This document shows, one piece after another, positions 36,334-45,600 of a stretch of DNA of 64,000 nucleotides (the first letter of the stretch is position 1; each line of letters opens with the position of its first letter). The notes under the pieces are model-generated. The model was not told the origin of the DNA. It did no database searches and saw only the letters and a list, made by a program, of their open reading frames with translations. The DNA is taken from NCBI GenBank assembly GCA_049889095.1, contig JBLJFK010000001.1; one strand, written 5' to 3'. The DNA comes from Ewingella sp049889095 (GTDB lineage: Bacteria; Pseudomonadota; Gammaproteobacteria; Enterobacterales; Enterobacteriaceae). A program made the translations under genes and the position numbers.

Positions 36334-37368
36334 TCAGCGTTTCAGGATCTGCGTTCCACCAGGCTGTGTACTGATTTTCACCGGCAACACTTTCGGTAGC
36401 GCACCGGCAAAACTGTCCGGACGATGGACATTAAAACTGCCGCTGATGCGCATGGACGCGACGTCGGTGGAGGCCGCCCGGTAAGGCATGTCGCCGTAGC
36501 GCGAGAACTCAGCCAGCGCCAGACTCAGCGGTGTGTTATCAAAATTAATGCGTGACTGCCGCCAGTCGGCGATGGCGTCTGGCGCGACCGGAAGCTGGCG
36601 GATCAGGTAACCGTTGGCATCGCTGGTCGCCCGCTGCGTGGCGCGCAGCACCATCAAATGCCGATCGTGCGCACTCAGTTGCAGCCTGGCCATTGCCCGC
36701 CAGCGCATATTTTGCAGCCATGTGCGCGGGCCGATACGCACCGCGCCGCTGCTCACGGCAACGTCAACGCCGTCACCGCTCATCGATTGTGGGATGTAAC
36801 GTAGGCTGAAACTGGTGCCCAGAACCGTCACGCGGGAGGGGCCGCTCAGTACCACAAACGGTTTATCTTCCAGATGTTTGACCTGAAAATAAACCTGACC
36901 TTTGCTGAGTGTCACTTCGCGTCGCTGCGGGTAATACGCCACCTGCAACTCTGTTTCTGCATCAAGGCTGAGTACGGTGCCATCCGGCAGGGTAATCTGT
37001 TGTAACTCGCCGCGCCCGGTGTACAGCGAGGTGGTCATCAATGGAGGCGTCAACCATTGCCACGCTGGCCACAACAGCACCAGAAGGAGGGCTGCTACGG
37101 TAAATGTTCCTCGCCAGACGTTGCGGTGTGCGGTTTTTCGCGGCGTAGCCGCAAGTGAAGCACGTAACCGCGCCACGTTATCCTGTGGCAATTCACCGAC
37201 GCGTTGCCACAGTTGTTGCATCGACTGGTAGCGCCCCGCGTTTGCATCCTGCAACAGCCAGTCCGCAAACTCACGCTGTTCACTGGGCGACAATCCGGCC
37301 AGCTGTTTTGTCAGCCAGAGTGCAGCCTGTTCATCAGCGGACAAAGACTCATCAATGGCCTTATTCAT
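36334..37368 (-). CDS. FecR-like anti-sigma / sigma-regulator
   Basis: Inner-membrane protein linking the receptor to its sigma factor. From MNKAIDESLSADEQ (37368) it has 344 residues. The N-terminal cytoplasmic part (1-85, DUF4880-like, with ADWLLQDANAGRYQ) would bind the sigma factor. One membrane helix (about 90-108, TFTVAALLLVLLWPAWQWL) follows, then the periplasmic FecR domain (YTGRGELQQITLPDGTVLSLD and VLGTSFSLRY) and a C-terminal STN-contact region (FDNTPLSLALAEFSRYG). The start lies inside the 3' end of the sigma gene. ATGs at 37377 and 37374 are alternatives. Confidence 0.88.
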   Translation of the reverse strand: MNKAIDESLSADEQAALWLTKQLAGLSPSEQREFADWLLQDANAGRYQSMQQLWQRVGELPQDNVARLRASLAATPRKTAHRNVWRGTFTVAALLLVLLWPAWQWLTPPLMTTSLYTGRGELQQITLPDGTVLSLDAETELQVAYYPQRREVTLSKGQVYFQVKHLEDKPFVVLSGPSRVTVLGTSFSLRYIPQSMSGDGVDVAVSSGAVRIGPRTWLQNMRWRAMARLQLSAHDRHLMVLRATQRATSDANGYLIRQLPVAPDAIADWRQSRINFDNTPLSLALAEFSRYGDMPYRAASTDVASMRISGSFNVHRPDSFAGALPKVLPVKISTQPGGTQILKR

Positions 37369-37897
37369 CATGAACATCCTTATTCTTATAACTGGCTTTC
37401 CTGCCGCTATGCTCCTGCTGCCAGATGTCGTTACTGTTCCGGCAGGCCATCATGGCGCGAATAATATGTTTCTCGACCATATTGATGGAGATCCCCATAT
37501 GGCTGGCGACGTCCTTCTGCGACAGGCCGTCAAAACGGTGCAGAATAAAGGCTTCGCGGCAGCGCGGCGGTAAGGTTTCGATGGTTTTTGTCATCAGTTC
37601 AGTATACTGATTTTCTTCGATTAATTCGTAAGGTTGCAGATAAGAGGGGGCAGCGAAATGTTCGGCATCAGTGTCTTCAGACACATCGTTTGAAGACAGT
37701 GCTGGTCGACGATAGTGATCGACCAGCAAATTGCGGGCGATGCGGTAGAGCAGACTTCGATGCGAGCGAATGGGCTGCGTGACCGTCAGCGCCCGAATAA
37801 ATGTTTCCTGCGCCATGTCTTGTGCATGTTCGCGGTCACGAAGCTTCCGGTTTATAAACCGATATAATTCAGTGTAATACTTCTCGAAAGCAGGCAC
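37361..37897 (-). CDS. FecI-like ECF sigma factor
   Basis: Encodes 178 residues with region 2 (YRFINRKLRDREHAQDMAQE, about 11-75) and region 4 (LPPRCREAFILHRFDGLSQK, about 110-160), spaced as in iron-starvation ECF sigmas. It begins with GTG at 37897 and has only a weak ribosome site. A strong Fur box lies about 75 bp upstream. Its likely target is the promoter before the receptor gene, released when the loaded receptor signals through the FecR-like protein. Confidence 0.88.
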   Translation of the reverse strand: MPAFEKYYTELYRFINRKLRDREHAQDMAQETFIRALTVTQPIRSHRSLLYRIARNLLVDHYRRPALSSNDVSEDTDAEHFAAPSYLQPYELIEENQYTELMTKTIETLPPRCREAFILHRFDGLSQKDVASHMGISINMVEKHIIRAMMACRNSNDIWQQEHSGRKASYKNKDVHDE

Positions 37898-37970
37898 TTG
37901 ATTCTCTGGTGGTGAAGGAGAGGGATTCAGCGATGCCTATATTACGCATAATCGTGCCCATTGTTCATTC

Positions 37971-37989
37971 TTAAATGATAATCATTCGC
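37971..37989. promoter_or_regulatory. Fur box of the fecI-fecR-like genes
   Basis: TTAAATGATAATCATTCGC matches the Fur consensus GATAATGATAATCATTATC at 14 of 19 positions, with an unbroken 13-base central match. It lies 74 bp before the sigma gene. Confidence 0.8.
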
Positions 37990-38089
37990 GAAATAAATTA
38001 ATCTATTCTAAGCATAAGACGTTGCGCTGATTCATCCGGCACATTATTTGCATCACGATCAAAACTCCTTCACTTGTTCAGGTTCATCC

Positions 38090-39322
38090 ATGGCCCTTTC
38101 TGCTCTCGATTTTGTACTGGCATCGAAGAAAAGTGAAATCACCGATCTGCAACAGCTATTGCAAATGGGCAAACTGGTCGGCGCGGTCAGCCAGTTGATT
38201 CACGTACTGCAACGCGAGCGCGGCACGTCGAACATTTATCTCTGTTCTCAGGGCGAAATCTGGGGCGACCAACTGAGCGAACGGGCGTTACAGGTTCAGA
38301 TAGCCGGGCAGGCGGTGAACCACCAATTGGTAGCGCTGGATCTCAGCGGTCATGTACTCAATGGACATAGCGTGGCGAACGCATCACGGCTGTTCAGCCG
38401 CATTGCTACCGTGTTGTACAGCCTGAGCACGTTGCCGCCGCTGCGCCAACAGGTTCAGGCGCTGAGCATCAGCCAGCCCGATGCAATGAACCACTATAGC
38501 GAGGTGATCCGTACCCATCTGGCGCTGGTCTTTGAAGCCGCTGACACCTCGGGCGACCCGTCGGTTTCACGGGCGTTGCTGGCAATGTTCAGTTTTATGC
38601 AGGGCAAGGAGCTGGCCGCTCAGGAACGTGCGCTGGGCGCGGCGGGCTTTGCCGGGCGGCATTTTGACGCCCCTGCGCATCAGCAACTACTGGCGCTGAT
38701 TGAAGGACAGGAGCGCTGTTTCCAGACCTTCGCTGAGTTTACCGACGCCCGCTGTCTGGCGCTGTGGCAGCAACAGCTGAGCGCGGACAACAGCGAGCTC
38801 GAGCGTTTCCGACGTATCGCCTGCACCTGCACATCATTTACCGACGAGGCCAGTGACATGGCGCTGCGCTGGTTTGATGTGACCACGGTGCGTATCGACG
38901 GCATGAAAACGGTCGAAGACTTGCTGGAGGATATTCTGATGGAATGCTGCCGCCAGCGGATCCGCGACGCAGAGGTTTCGCGCGCATTGCAGCAGCAGGA
39001 AATCGGACAGATGCCCCTACAGGATAACCACTATGCGGCGCTGATCCCGCCGCAGCTCAGCCGCTCAATCCTCGAACTTGTCGAGAAACAATCACGCCAG
39101 CTACAGGCGTTGGATGCCGAACTGGCAGGGCTTCGCACCACGCTGGTTGAACGTAAATTGGTTGAACGTGCTAAAAGCTGGCTGATGCAACATCAGGGGA
39201 TCACCGAGCCGCAGGCGCATAAAACCCTGCGTGATATGGCAATGAACCAGAATAAAAAGCTGCCGCAGATCGCCGAAGCGATGCTCTCGGTGGCCGAGGT
39301 ATTGGGCAAGAAGGACATCTAA
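38090..39322 (+). CDS. nasR: Nitrate/nitrite-responsive antiterminator NasR
   Basis: RNA-binding regulator of the nas operon. From the ATG at 38090 (MALSALDFVLASKK) it has 410 residues. An N-terminal NIT sensor (about 30-300, with HVLQRERGTSNIYL, typical of nitrate-sensing helical bundles) precedes a C-terminal ANTAR domain (about 345-405, with LVERAKSWLMQHQGITEPQA and LRDMAMNQNKKLPQIAEAML). The earlier TTG at 38048 has no ribosome site. It lies directly upstream of the nas leader carrying two hairpins that fit ANTAR targets, as in Klebsiella nasR-nasF. Confidence 0.93.
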   Translation: MALSALDFVLASKKSEITDLQQLLQMGKLVGAVSQLIHVLQRERGTSNIYLCSQGEIWGDQLSERALQVQIAGQAVNHQLVALDLSGHVLNGHSVANASRLFSRIATVLYSLSTLPPLRQQVQALSISQPDAMNHYSEVIRTHLALVFEAADTSGDPSVSRALLAMFSFMQGKELAAQERALGAAGFAGRHFDAPAHQQLLALIEGQERCFQTFAEFTDARCLALWQQQLSADNSELERFRRIACTCTSFTDEASDMALRWFDVTTVRIDGMKTVEDLLEDILMECCRQRIRDAEVSRALQQQEIGQMPLQDNHYAALIPPQLSRSILELVEKQSRQLQALDAELAGLRTTLVERKLVERAKSWLMQHQGITEPQAHKTLRDMAMNQNKKLPQIAEAMLSVAEVLGKKDI

Positions 39323-39369
39323 CGCCTCATTGCGCAGGGATCTCAGCAGACTACTCCATTCGGAGTAGC

Positions 39370-39386
39370 TGCACTGTTCATGTGCC
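39370..39386. promoter_or_regulatory. NtrC enhancer site of the nas operon
   Basis: TGCACTGTTCATGTGCC has the canonical GCAC-N7-GTGC arrangement, about 115 bp before the sigma-54 promoter. A less regular GTGC-rich stretch at 39394-39420 could be a second site. Confidence 0.65.
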
Positions 39387-39484
39387 ATCCGGATGTGCAT
39401 CAGGTGCGACTCCGGTGCATAAAAACGGCCAATAGACGGTGTGTTATCACTAAAATCTACTGATTTTAAAGCACTACACCAAGT

Positions 39485-39500
39485 TGGCATATCCGTTGCA
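39485..39500 (+). promoter_or_regulatory. Sigma-54 promoter of nasFEDCBA
   Basis: TGGCAT-ATCCG-TTGCA matches the -24/-12 consensus except for one base (T for C). The predicted start near 39512 falls just before the first leader hairpin. General nitrogen control of nas genes is known in Klebsiella. Confidence 0.8.
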
Positions 39501-39520
39501 TTACTATTTATACATAAGCA

Positions 39521-39566
39521 CTAAGCCAATGGCGGTTTAGTCAGAGTTACGGATAAAGGCGTCCGT
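39521..39566 (+). promoter_or_regulatory. Dual ANTAR-target hairpins in the nas leader
   Basis: First hairpin: CTAAGCC / GGTTTAG with hexaloop AATGGC (39528-39533). Second hairpin: ACGGAT / GTCCGT with hexaloop AAAGGC (39555-39560). Both loops have A at position 1 and G at position 4, the signature of RNA targets of ANTAR proteins. The second hairpin uses bases of the terminator's left arm (39559-39564), so the two structures exclude each other. NasR bound to the pair would prevent termination. Confidence 0.88.
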
Positions 39567-39607
39567 TAGCGTTCAGGAAACTGAGCGCTAACTGGACGCT
39601 TTTTTTT
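39556..39607 (+). terminator. Regulated leader terminator of the nas operon
   Basis: GCGTCC (39559-39564) pairs with GGACGC (39594-39599). An inner 11-bp stem TTAGCGTTCAG / CTGAGCGCTAA has a GAAA loop, and eight T follow (39600-39607). It stands about 30 bp before nasF and should stop transcription unless NasR acts. Confidence 0.93.
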
Positions 39608-39635
39608 GCTCATTTTTCACGTACAGGAAGCCGCA

Positions 39636-40898
39636 ATGAAGCAAGACGATAACAAACCTCTGGGGCAATTTTCCCGCCGCCGCTTTATTGCCGGCAGTGC
39701 GGCACTGGGCGGCAGCATGGTGATGCCCGGCTTTATGAACAGCGTCTGGGCGGCCGGTTCTGATGCGCCGGAGAAGAAAGAAATCCGCGTGGGCTTCATT
39801 CCATTAACGGACTGCGCCTCGGTGGTGATGGCGGCGGTGAAAAAGTTTGATGAGAAGTACGGCATCAAGATCATTCCCAGCAAAGAGTCCAGTTGGGCGT
39901 CGGTGCGCGACAAACTGGTGTCCGGTGAACTCGACGCTGCGCACGTGCTGTACGGCCTGGTGTACGGATTGCAGCTCGGCGTTTCGGGGCCACAGCATGA
40001 CATGGCGATGCTGATGACGCTCAACAACAACGGGCAGGCCATCACCTTATCAAATCAATTAAAACAGGCGGGCGTCACCGATGCCGCGTCGCTGAAAAAA
40101 ATGGTCGATGCCAGCGCAAAAGGGACATACACCTTTGCGCAGACATTCCCCACCGGCACTCACGCCATGTGGTTGTATTACTGGCTGGCCAACGCCGGAA
40201 TTCATCCGTTTAACGATGTGCGCAACGTGGTGGTTCCACCACCACAGATGGTGGTGAACATGAAAATCGGCAACATGAGCGGTTTTTGCGTCGGCGAACC
40301 CTGGAACCAGCGCGCCATTCTTGATGACATCGGTTTTACCGTCGCCACTACGCAGGAAATCTGGCCGGATCATCCTGAAAAAGTGCTCGGCACGACATCC
40401 TCTTGGGTCGCTGCTAACCCCAACGCTGCCCGGGCACTCACCGCCGCCGTGTTGGATGCCTCCCGCTGGATTGACACCTCCGATGCCAACCGCATCGAAA
40501 CCGCCCAGGTTGTGGCGGCGCGTGCCTACATCAATACCTCCGCAGAGACCATTCAGGGGCGGATGCTCGGCGACTATGAAAATGGCTTGGGCAAAAAGTG
40601 GAAAGACGCCCACAGCATGCGCTTTTTCAACGATGGCGCGGTCAGCTACCCGTATCTCTCCGACGGCATGTGGTTCCTGACCCAGCACAAACGTTGGGGG
40701 CTGCTTGATGCCGATCCTGACTATCTGGCGGTCGCTAAAAAGATCAACCGCATCGACGTTTACAAGCAGGCGGCCACGGCGGTGGGCGGGATCACTCTGC
40801 CATCCAGCGACATGCGCAGCAGCACGTTGTTTGATGGAAAAGTCTGGGATGGCAGCAACCCTGCTGTATATGCCAACAGTTTTGCCATGAAACGCTAA
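39636..40898 (+). CDS. nasF: Nitrate/nitrite ABC transporter substrate-binding protein
   Basis: Periplasmic nitrate binder. From the ATG at 39636 it has 420 residues with a twin-arginine signal (SRRRFIAGSAALGGS). It belongs to the NrtA/CmpA family: EIRVGFIPLTDCASVVMA, then ELDAAHVLYGLVYGLQLG and VVVPPPQMVVNMKIG. The ribosome site CAGGAAG lies six bases before this ATG, and an upstream in-frame start at 39606 would sit in the terminator T run. First gene of nasFEDCBA. Confidence 0.94.
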   Translation: MKQDDNKPLGQFSRRRFIAGSAALGGSMVMPGFMNSVWAAGSDAPEKKEIRVGFIPLTDCASVVMAAVKKFDEKYGIKIIPSKESSWASVRDKLVSGELDAAHVLYGLVYGLQLGVSGPQHDMAMLMTLNNNGQAITLSNQLKQAGVTDAASLKKMVDASAKGTYTFAQTFPTGTHAMWLYYWLANAGIHPFNDVRNVVVPPPQMVVNMKIGNMSGFCVGEPWNQRAILDDIGFTVATTQEIWPDHPEKVLGTTSSWVAANPNAARALTAAVLDASRWIDTSDANRIETAQVVAARAYINTSAETIQGRMLGDYENGLGKKWKDAHSMRFFNDGAVSYPYLSDGMWFLTQHKRWGLLDADPDYLAVAKKINRIDVYKQAATAVGGITLPSSDMRSSTLFDGKVWDGSNPAVYANSFAMKR

Positions 40899-40911
40899 GT
40901 GAGGCCGAATA

Positions 40912-41820
40912 ATGTCTGTTAACGCCAAAACTCATGTTGTTGCGCTGGGCGCTGAGCCGGAAAGTGCTGAGATCCTGCCGCTTAAACCTGTCGCCGTCAC
41001 CTCGCCGGTCGTGGCGAAATCACCGTCCGACCCTAAGCTGCGCGCCATTGGGCGCCGCATGATGCAAAAAGTCGTTCCGGGCATTCTGGGCGCGATGGTG
41101 CTGATTGCCCTCTGGCAGATTGCCGCCCTCAGCAGTAAAGGGTTTCCGACGCCGCTGAAAACCTGGGAAGCGGCGAAAGTCATTTTTGCCGATCCGTTTT
41201 ACATCGCCGGTCCTAACGATATGGGTATCGGCTGGAACGTACTGGCATCGCTGAAACGCGTGGCGACAGGCTTCGGACTGGCGGCGTTGGTCGGCATCCC
41301 GACCGGATTTCTGATTGGCCGCTTCCGCTTTGTCGCCAATATGCTCAACCCGATCATCTCATTGCTGCGCCCGGTCAGCCCGTTGGCCTGGCTGCCGATT
41401 GGCCTGCTGCTGTTCCAGCGCGCAGAGCCGGCGTCGGCGTGGACCATCTTCATCTGCTCTATCTGGCCGATGATCCTTAACACGGCGGAAGGTGTGATTC
41501 GCATTCCACAGGATTACCTCAACGTCGCGCGAGTGCTGAAACTCAGTGAATTTACCGTCATGCGAAAAATTCTGTTTCCGGCCGTGCTGCCGTACATCCT
41601 GACCGGCGTCCGCTTGTCGATTGGCATCGCCTGGCTGGTGATTGTGGCGGCAGAAATGCTGACCGGCGGCGTGGGTATCGGTTTTTGGATCTGGAACGAA
41701 TGGAACAACCTGAACGTGGAAAACATCATCATCGCAATCCTGCTGATTGGCGTGGTGGGCATGTTGCTGGAACTGGGCCTGATGGGCATTGCCCGCCGTT
41801 TTAGCTACGACAACCGTTAG
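40912..41820 (+). CDS. nasE: Nitrate ABC transporter permease
   Basis: Encodes 302 residues: a hydrophilic N-terminal 60 residues, then about six transmembrane helices of the NrtB type. The ATPase-contact segment is around EGVIRIPQDYLNVARVLKL, with VMRKILFPAVLPYILTGVRL. It lies 13 bp after nasF and 9 bp before nasD. Confidence 0.94.
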   Translation: MSVNAKTHVVALGAEPESAEILPLKPVAVTSPVVAKSPSDPKLRAIGRRMMQKVVPGILGAMVLIALWQIAALSSKGFPTPLKTWEAAKVIFADPFYIAGPNDMGIGWNVLASLKRVATGFGLAALVGIPTGFLIGRFRFVANMLNPIISLLRPVSPLAWLPIGLLLFQRAEPASAWTIFICSIWPMILNTAEGVIRIPQDYLNVARVLKLSEFTVMRKILFPAVLPYILTGVRLSIGIAWLVIVAAEMLTGGVGIGFWIWNEWNNLNVENIIIAILLIGVVGMLLELGLMGIARRFSYDNR

Positions 41821-41829
41821 GAGCCAGAT

Positions 41830-42627
41830 ATGAAAAATGATAAAGCCATTATCCGCGTAGAGAACGTGACGCAGAGTTTTCCGACCGCCAAAGGCCCATT
41901 TCTGGCGCTCGACAACGTCAGTTTTGATATCGCCAAAGGCGAAACCGTCAGCCTGATCGGCCATTCCGGCTGCGGGAAATCCACCTTGCTGAACCTGATC
42001 GCCGGGCTGAGCCGCCCGACCGGTGGCGTGTTGCTCTGTGATAACCAGGAAATCAACGGCCCCGGTCCTGAGCGTGGCGTAGTGTTTCAGAACCATTCGC
42101 TGTTGCCGTGGCTGACCACCTACGACAACGTCGCGCTGGCGGTGCATCAGGTGTTTAAAGGCCAGATGAGTAAAAGCGAGATGCGCGAGTGGATCGAACA
42201 CAACCTCGAGCTGGTGCATATGCGTCATGCGATGGAAAAACGGCCCGGTGAGATCTCCGGCGGCATGAAACAGCGCGTGGGGATTGCCCGTGCGTTGGCC
42301 ATGAAGCCGAAAGTGCTGCTGATGGACGAACCCTTCGGTGCACTCGACGCCTTAACCCGCGCCCATTTGCAAGATGCAGTGATGGAGATTCAGTCGCGCC
42401 TGAAAACCACCATTTTGCTGATCACCCACGATGTTGATGAAGCAGTGCTGCTTTCCGACCGCGTAATGATGATGACCAACGGCCCGGCGGCGAAAGTTGG
42501 TGAAGTGTTGCAGGTCGCGCTGGAGCGCCCGCGCTCACGTTTGGCGCTGGCCAACGATCCGTTGTTCCACCAGTACCGTCAGCAGGTGCTGCAATTCCTG
42601 TATGAAAAACATCAGGCCGTGGCCTGA
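41830..42627 (+). CDS. nasD: Nitrate ABC transporter ATP-binding protein
   Basis: Encodes 265 residues that power nitrate import. Walker A GHSGCGKST, the Q-loop region VVFQNHSLLPW, signature EISGGMKQRVGIARAL, Walker B VLLMDEPFGALD and switch His ITHDVDEAV are all intact. It is a single ATPase domain (NrtD type) without a C-terminal NrtA-like regulatory domain. Confidence 0.95.
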   Translation: MKNDKAIIRVENVTQSFPTAKGPFLALDNVSFDIAKGETVSLIGHSGCGKSTLLNLIAGLSRPTGGVLLCDNQEINGPGPERGVVFQNHSLLPWLTTYDNVALAVHQVFKGQMSKSEMREWIEHNLELVHMRHAMEKRPGEISGGMKQRVGIARALAMKPKVLLMDEPFGALDALTRAHLQDAVMEIQSRLKTTILLITHDVDEAVLLSDRVMMMTNGPAAKVGEVLQVALERPRSRLALANDPLFHQYRQQVLQFLYEKHQAVA

Positions 42628-42649
42628 ATTCGCGGGCGAGGTGAGCGCA

Positions 42650-45600
42650 ATGGATAAACCCACTCTGGTGGTGATTGGTAACGGAATGGCCGGTGTGCGG
42701 CTGGTTGAAAAACTGTGCGAGCTGGCACCGGCGCGTTATCGCATCCTGATTATTGGCGACGAAGCGCAGACCGCTTACAACCGCATTATGCTCACGCCGG
42801 TGTTGTCGGGCGAGAAAGGCTTTGATGACATCGTAACGCACGATGTGCAGTGGTACGGACGTCACAACGTCACTTTTATCTCGGATGTATCGGTCACGGA
42901 AATCAACCGTGAAGCCCGCACCGTCAGGGCCGGCGCACAGACACTGCATTACGACCATCTGGCGATAGCGACCGGTTCCCGGCCTTTTATCCCGCGTCTG
43001 CCGGGGGCGGAGTTGCAGGGCATTCATGGTTTTCGCAATCAGCGCGACGTCGAAAATATTTTGCGCGGGCATTACGCAGGGCAACCGGCGGTGGTGATCG
43101 GTGGCGGCGTGTTAGGTGTGGAAGCTGCCGCCGCGCTGGCGCTGCGCGGCATGCAGGTTAGCATTTTGCACCGTGGAGCGCATTTGATGGACCAGCAGCT
43201 TGATGAACACGCCGCTGAACTGCTGCGCATTAGCCTGTCGGCGCGCGGAATCGAAACGGTCTTGCTGGCGGAAACGGTCGCTTATTTACGGGGCACGTCA
43301 CAGGACACCACGGGCGGCGTTCAGGCAGTGAAACTGATCGATGGGCGCGAAATCCCCGCACATCGCGTGGTGGTTACCGCCGGTGTCCGGCCGAATATCG
43401 TGCTGGCACAGGCCGCCGGGCTGGAATGCGCGCGCGGCATTCTGGTCAGCGGCCAACTGCAAACCTCCGATCCGCATATTTCTGCCATCGGCGAATGTTG
43501 TCAGTTAGGTGAACTGACGTTTGGCCTGGTGGCACCGTGCTGGCAGCAGGCCGAAATACTGGCGGCCCGGCTGGCGGGCGTGGAAACACCGCCTTTCAGC
43601 GTACAGAACGTGCCGCTGCGGTTAAAAGTCACCGGCATTGACTTGTTTTGTGCCGGTGAACTGTTCTGCACCCGCGATCTTCACGTCGCCCATGAAGCAC
43701 AAATCCACAGCGCGTTTGACCCAATCGACGGCCATTACCGTCGCCTTTTACTGCGCAATAACCAGTTAAAAGGCGTGCTGTTGTGGGGCGATATCAGCGA
43801 CGGTCCGGGCTATTTCGCACGCCTTTGCAGCCCCTCTATTCAGCAGGCGCAACTGAGCGTTTTCAATCCTGATGAAACCCATCCCGGTGAAACGTATGCG
43901 ATGGACATCAAACCCCCAACAGAACCGTTACCCCAAGAGGTAGCGAGGAGCAATGCGATGTCTAAACCTGTATTAGTGATGGCCGGACACGGCATGGTAG
44001 GCCACCATTTTCTGCAACAACTGGTCGAACGTGAACTGCATTTGCAATATCAGGTGATTGTGTTTGCCGAAGAAAAATCACCGGCTTATGACCGCGTTCA
44101 CCTGTCCGAATTTTTCTCCGGCCGCAGCGCCGAATCGCTGTCGATGGTGGAAGAGGATTTCTTTGCATCGAGCGGCATTGAACTGCGTCTCGGGCACAGC
44201 ATTGAACACGTCGATAACCAACGTCATTGTGTGATTGACCGTCAGGGGCGACAGACTGCCTACGATTTACTGGTGTTGGCGACCGGTTCCTATCCGTTTG
44301 TGCCACCGATCCCTGGCAACGATGCACCAGGTTGTCTGGTCTATCGCACCCTGGAGGATCTGGCGGCCATTCAGGCCTGTGCCGAAAAGGGCAAAATCGG
44401 CGTGGTGGTCGGCGGCGGCTTGCTGGGGCTGGAAGCCGCCAACGCGCTGAAGCACCTCGGGCTGCAAACGCATGTCATTGAGTTCGCCCCCCGGCTGATG
44501 GGCGTTCAGCTTGATGACGGCGGGGCCGCAATGTTACGCCATAAGATTGAAGCGCTGGGTGTGCAGGTGCACACCGGCAAAGAAACGCGCGGCATTGTTA
44601 CGGGCGAAACTTGTAGTTACCGCATGGAGTTCGCTGACGGCAGCCATCTGGATACCGATCTGGTGCTGTTCTCCGCCGGCATCCGTCCACGCGATCAACT
44701 GGCCAGAGAGTGCGGGCTGGAAGTGGGGCCGCGCGGTGGCATTGTCATTAACGACCAGTGCCGGACCTCCGATCCGGCCATTTTCGCCATCGGCGAATGT
44801 GCGTTGTGGAACGGTCAGATCTTTGGGCTGGTGGCGCCCGGTTATCAAATGGCGCGTACGCTGGCGGATACGCTGTGCGGCAGCGATGTTGCCTTCAAAG
44901 GTGCTGACATGAGCACTAAACTCAAGCTGCTGGGTGTCGACGTGGCGTCCATCGGTGATGCACATGGCCGCACCCCGGGCAGTCAGAGCTACAGTTGGGT
45001 AGATGGTCCGGCACAAGTGTATAAAAAAATTGTGGTATCACAGGACAGTAAACGCCTGCTTGGTGCGGTACTGGTAGGCGACAGCAACGAATACAGCACG
45101 CTGTTGCAGATGATGCTCAACGACATGCCGCTGCCAGCCAACCCTGAAGGACTGATTTTACCGGCCCGCGCCGGCGCAGCGCCGCACAGTCTCGGCGTTG
45201 CTGCGCTGCCTGACGGTGCACAAATTTGCTCCTGCCATAACGTCAGCAAAGCCGATATCTGCGACGCGGTAAAAGGTGGATGCGGTGACATGGCCGCGAT
45301 AAAGTTCTGTACCAAAGCGGCGACCGGCTGCGGCGGCTGCGCGGCGCTGACCAAACAGGTGATGGAGTACGCGCTGACTGAAATGGGCGTCGAAGTAAAG
45401 AAAGACGTCTGCGAGCATTTTGCCTATTCACGGCAGGAGATTTATCACCTCGTCCGCATGGGGAATATCCGCAGCTTCGATGAGCTGGTGTTGAAACATG
45501 GTCACGGTCACGGCTGTGAAATCTGTAAGCCGCTGGTGGGTTCGATTCTGGCATCGTGCTGGAACGATTACCTGCTCAAACCGCAGCATCTGCCGTTGCA

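Noticed and set aside
42497..42649. Upstream extension of the nasC-nasB frame into nasD
   Set aside because: The 51 extra residues come from an alternative frame of nasD; the ATG at 42650 with GGCGAGG before it fits the family start.
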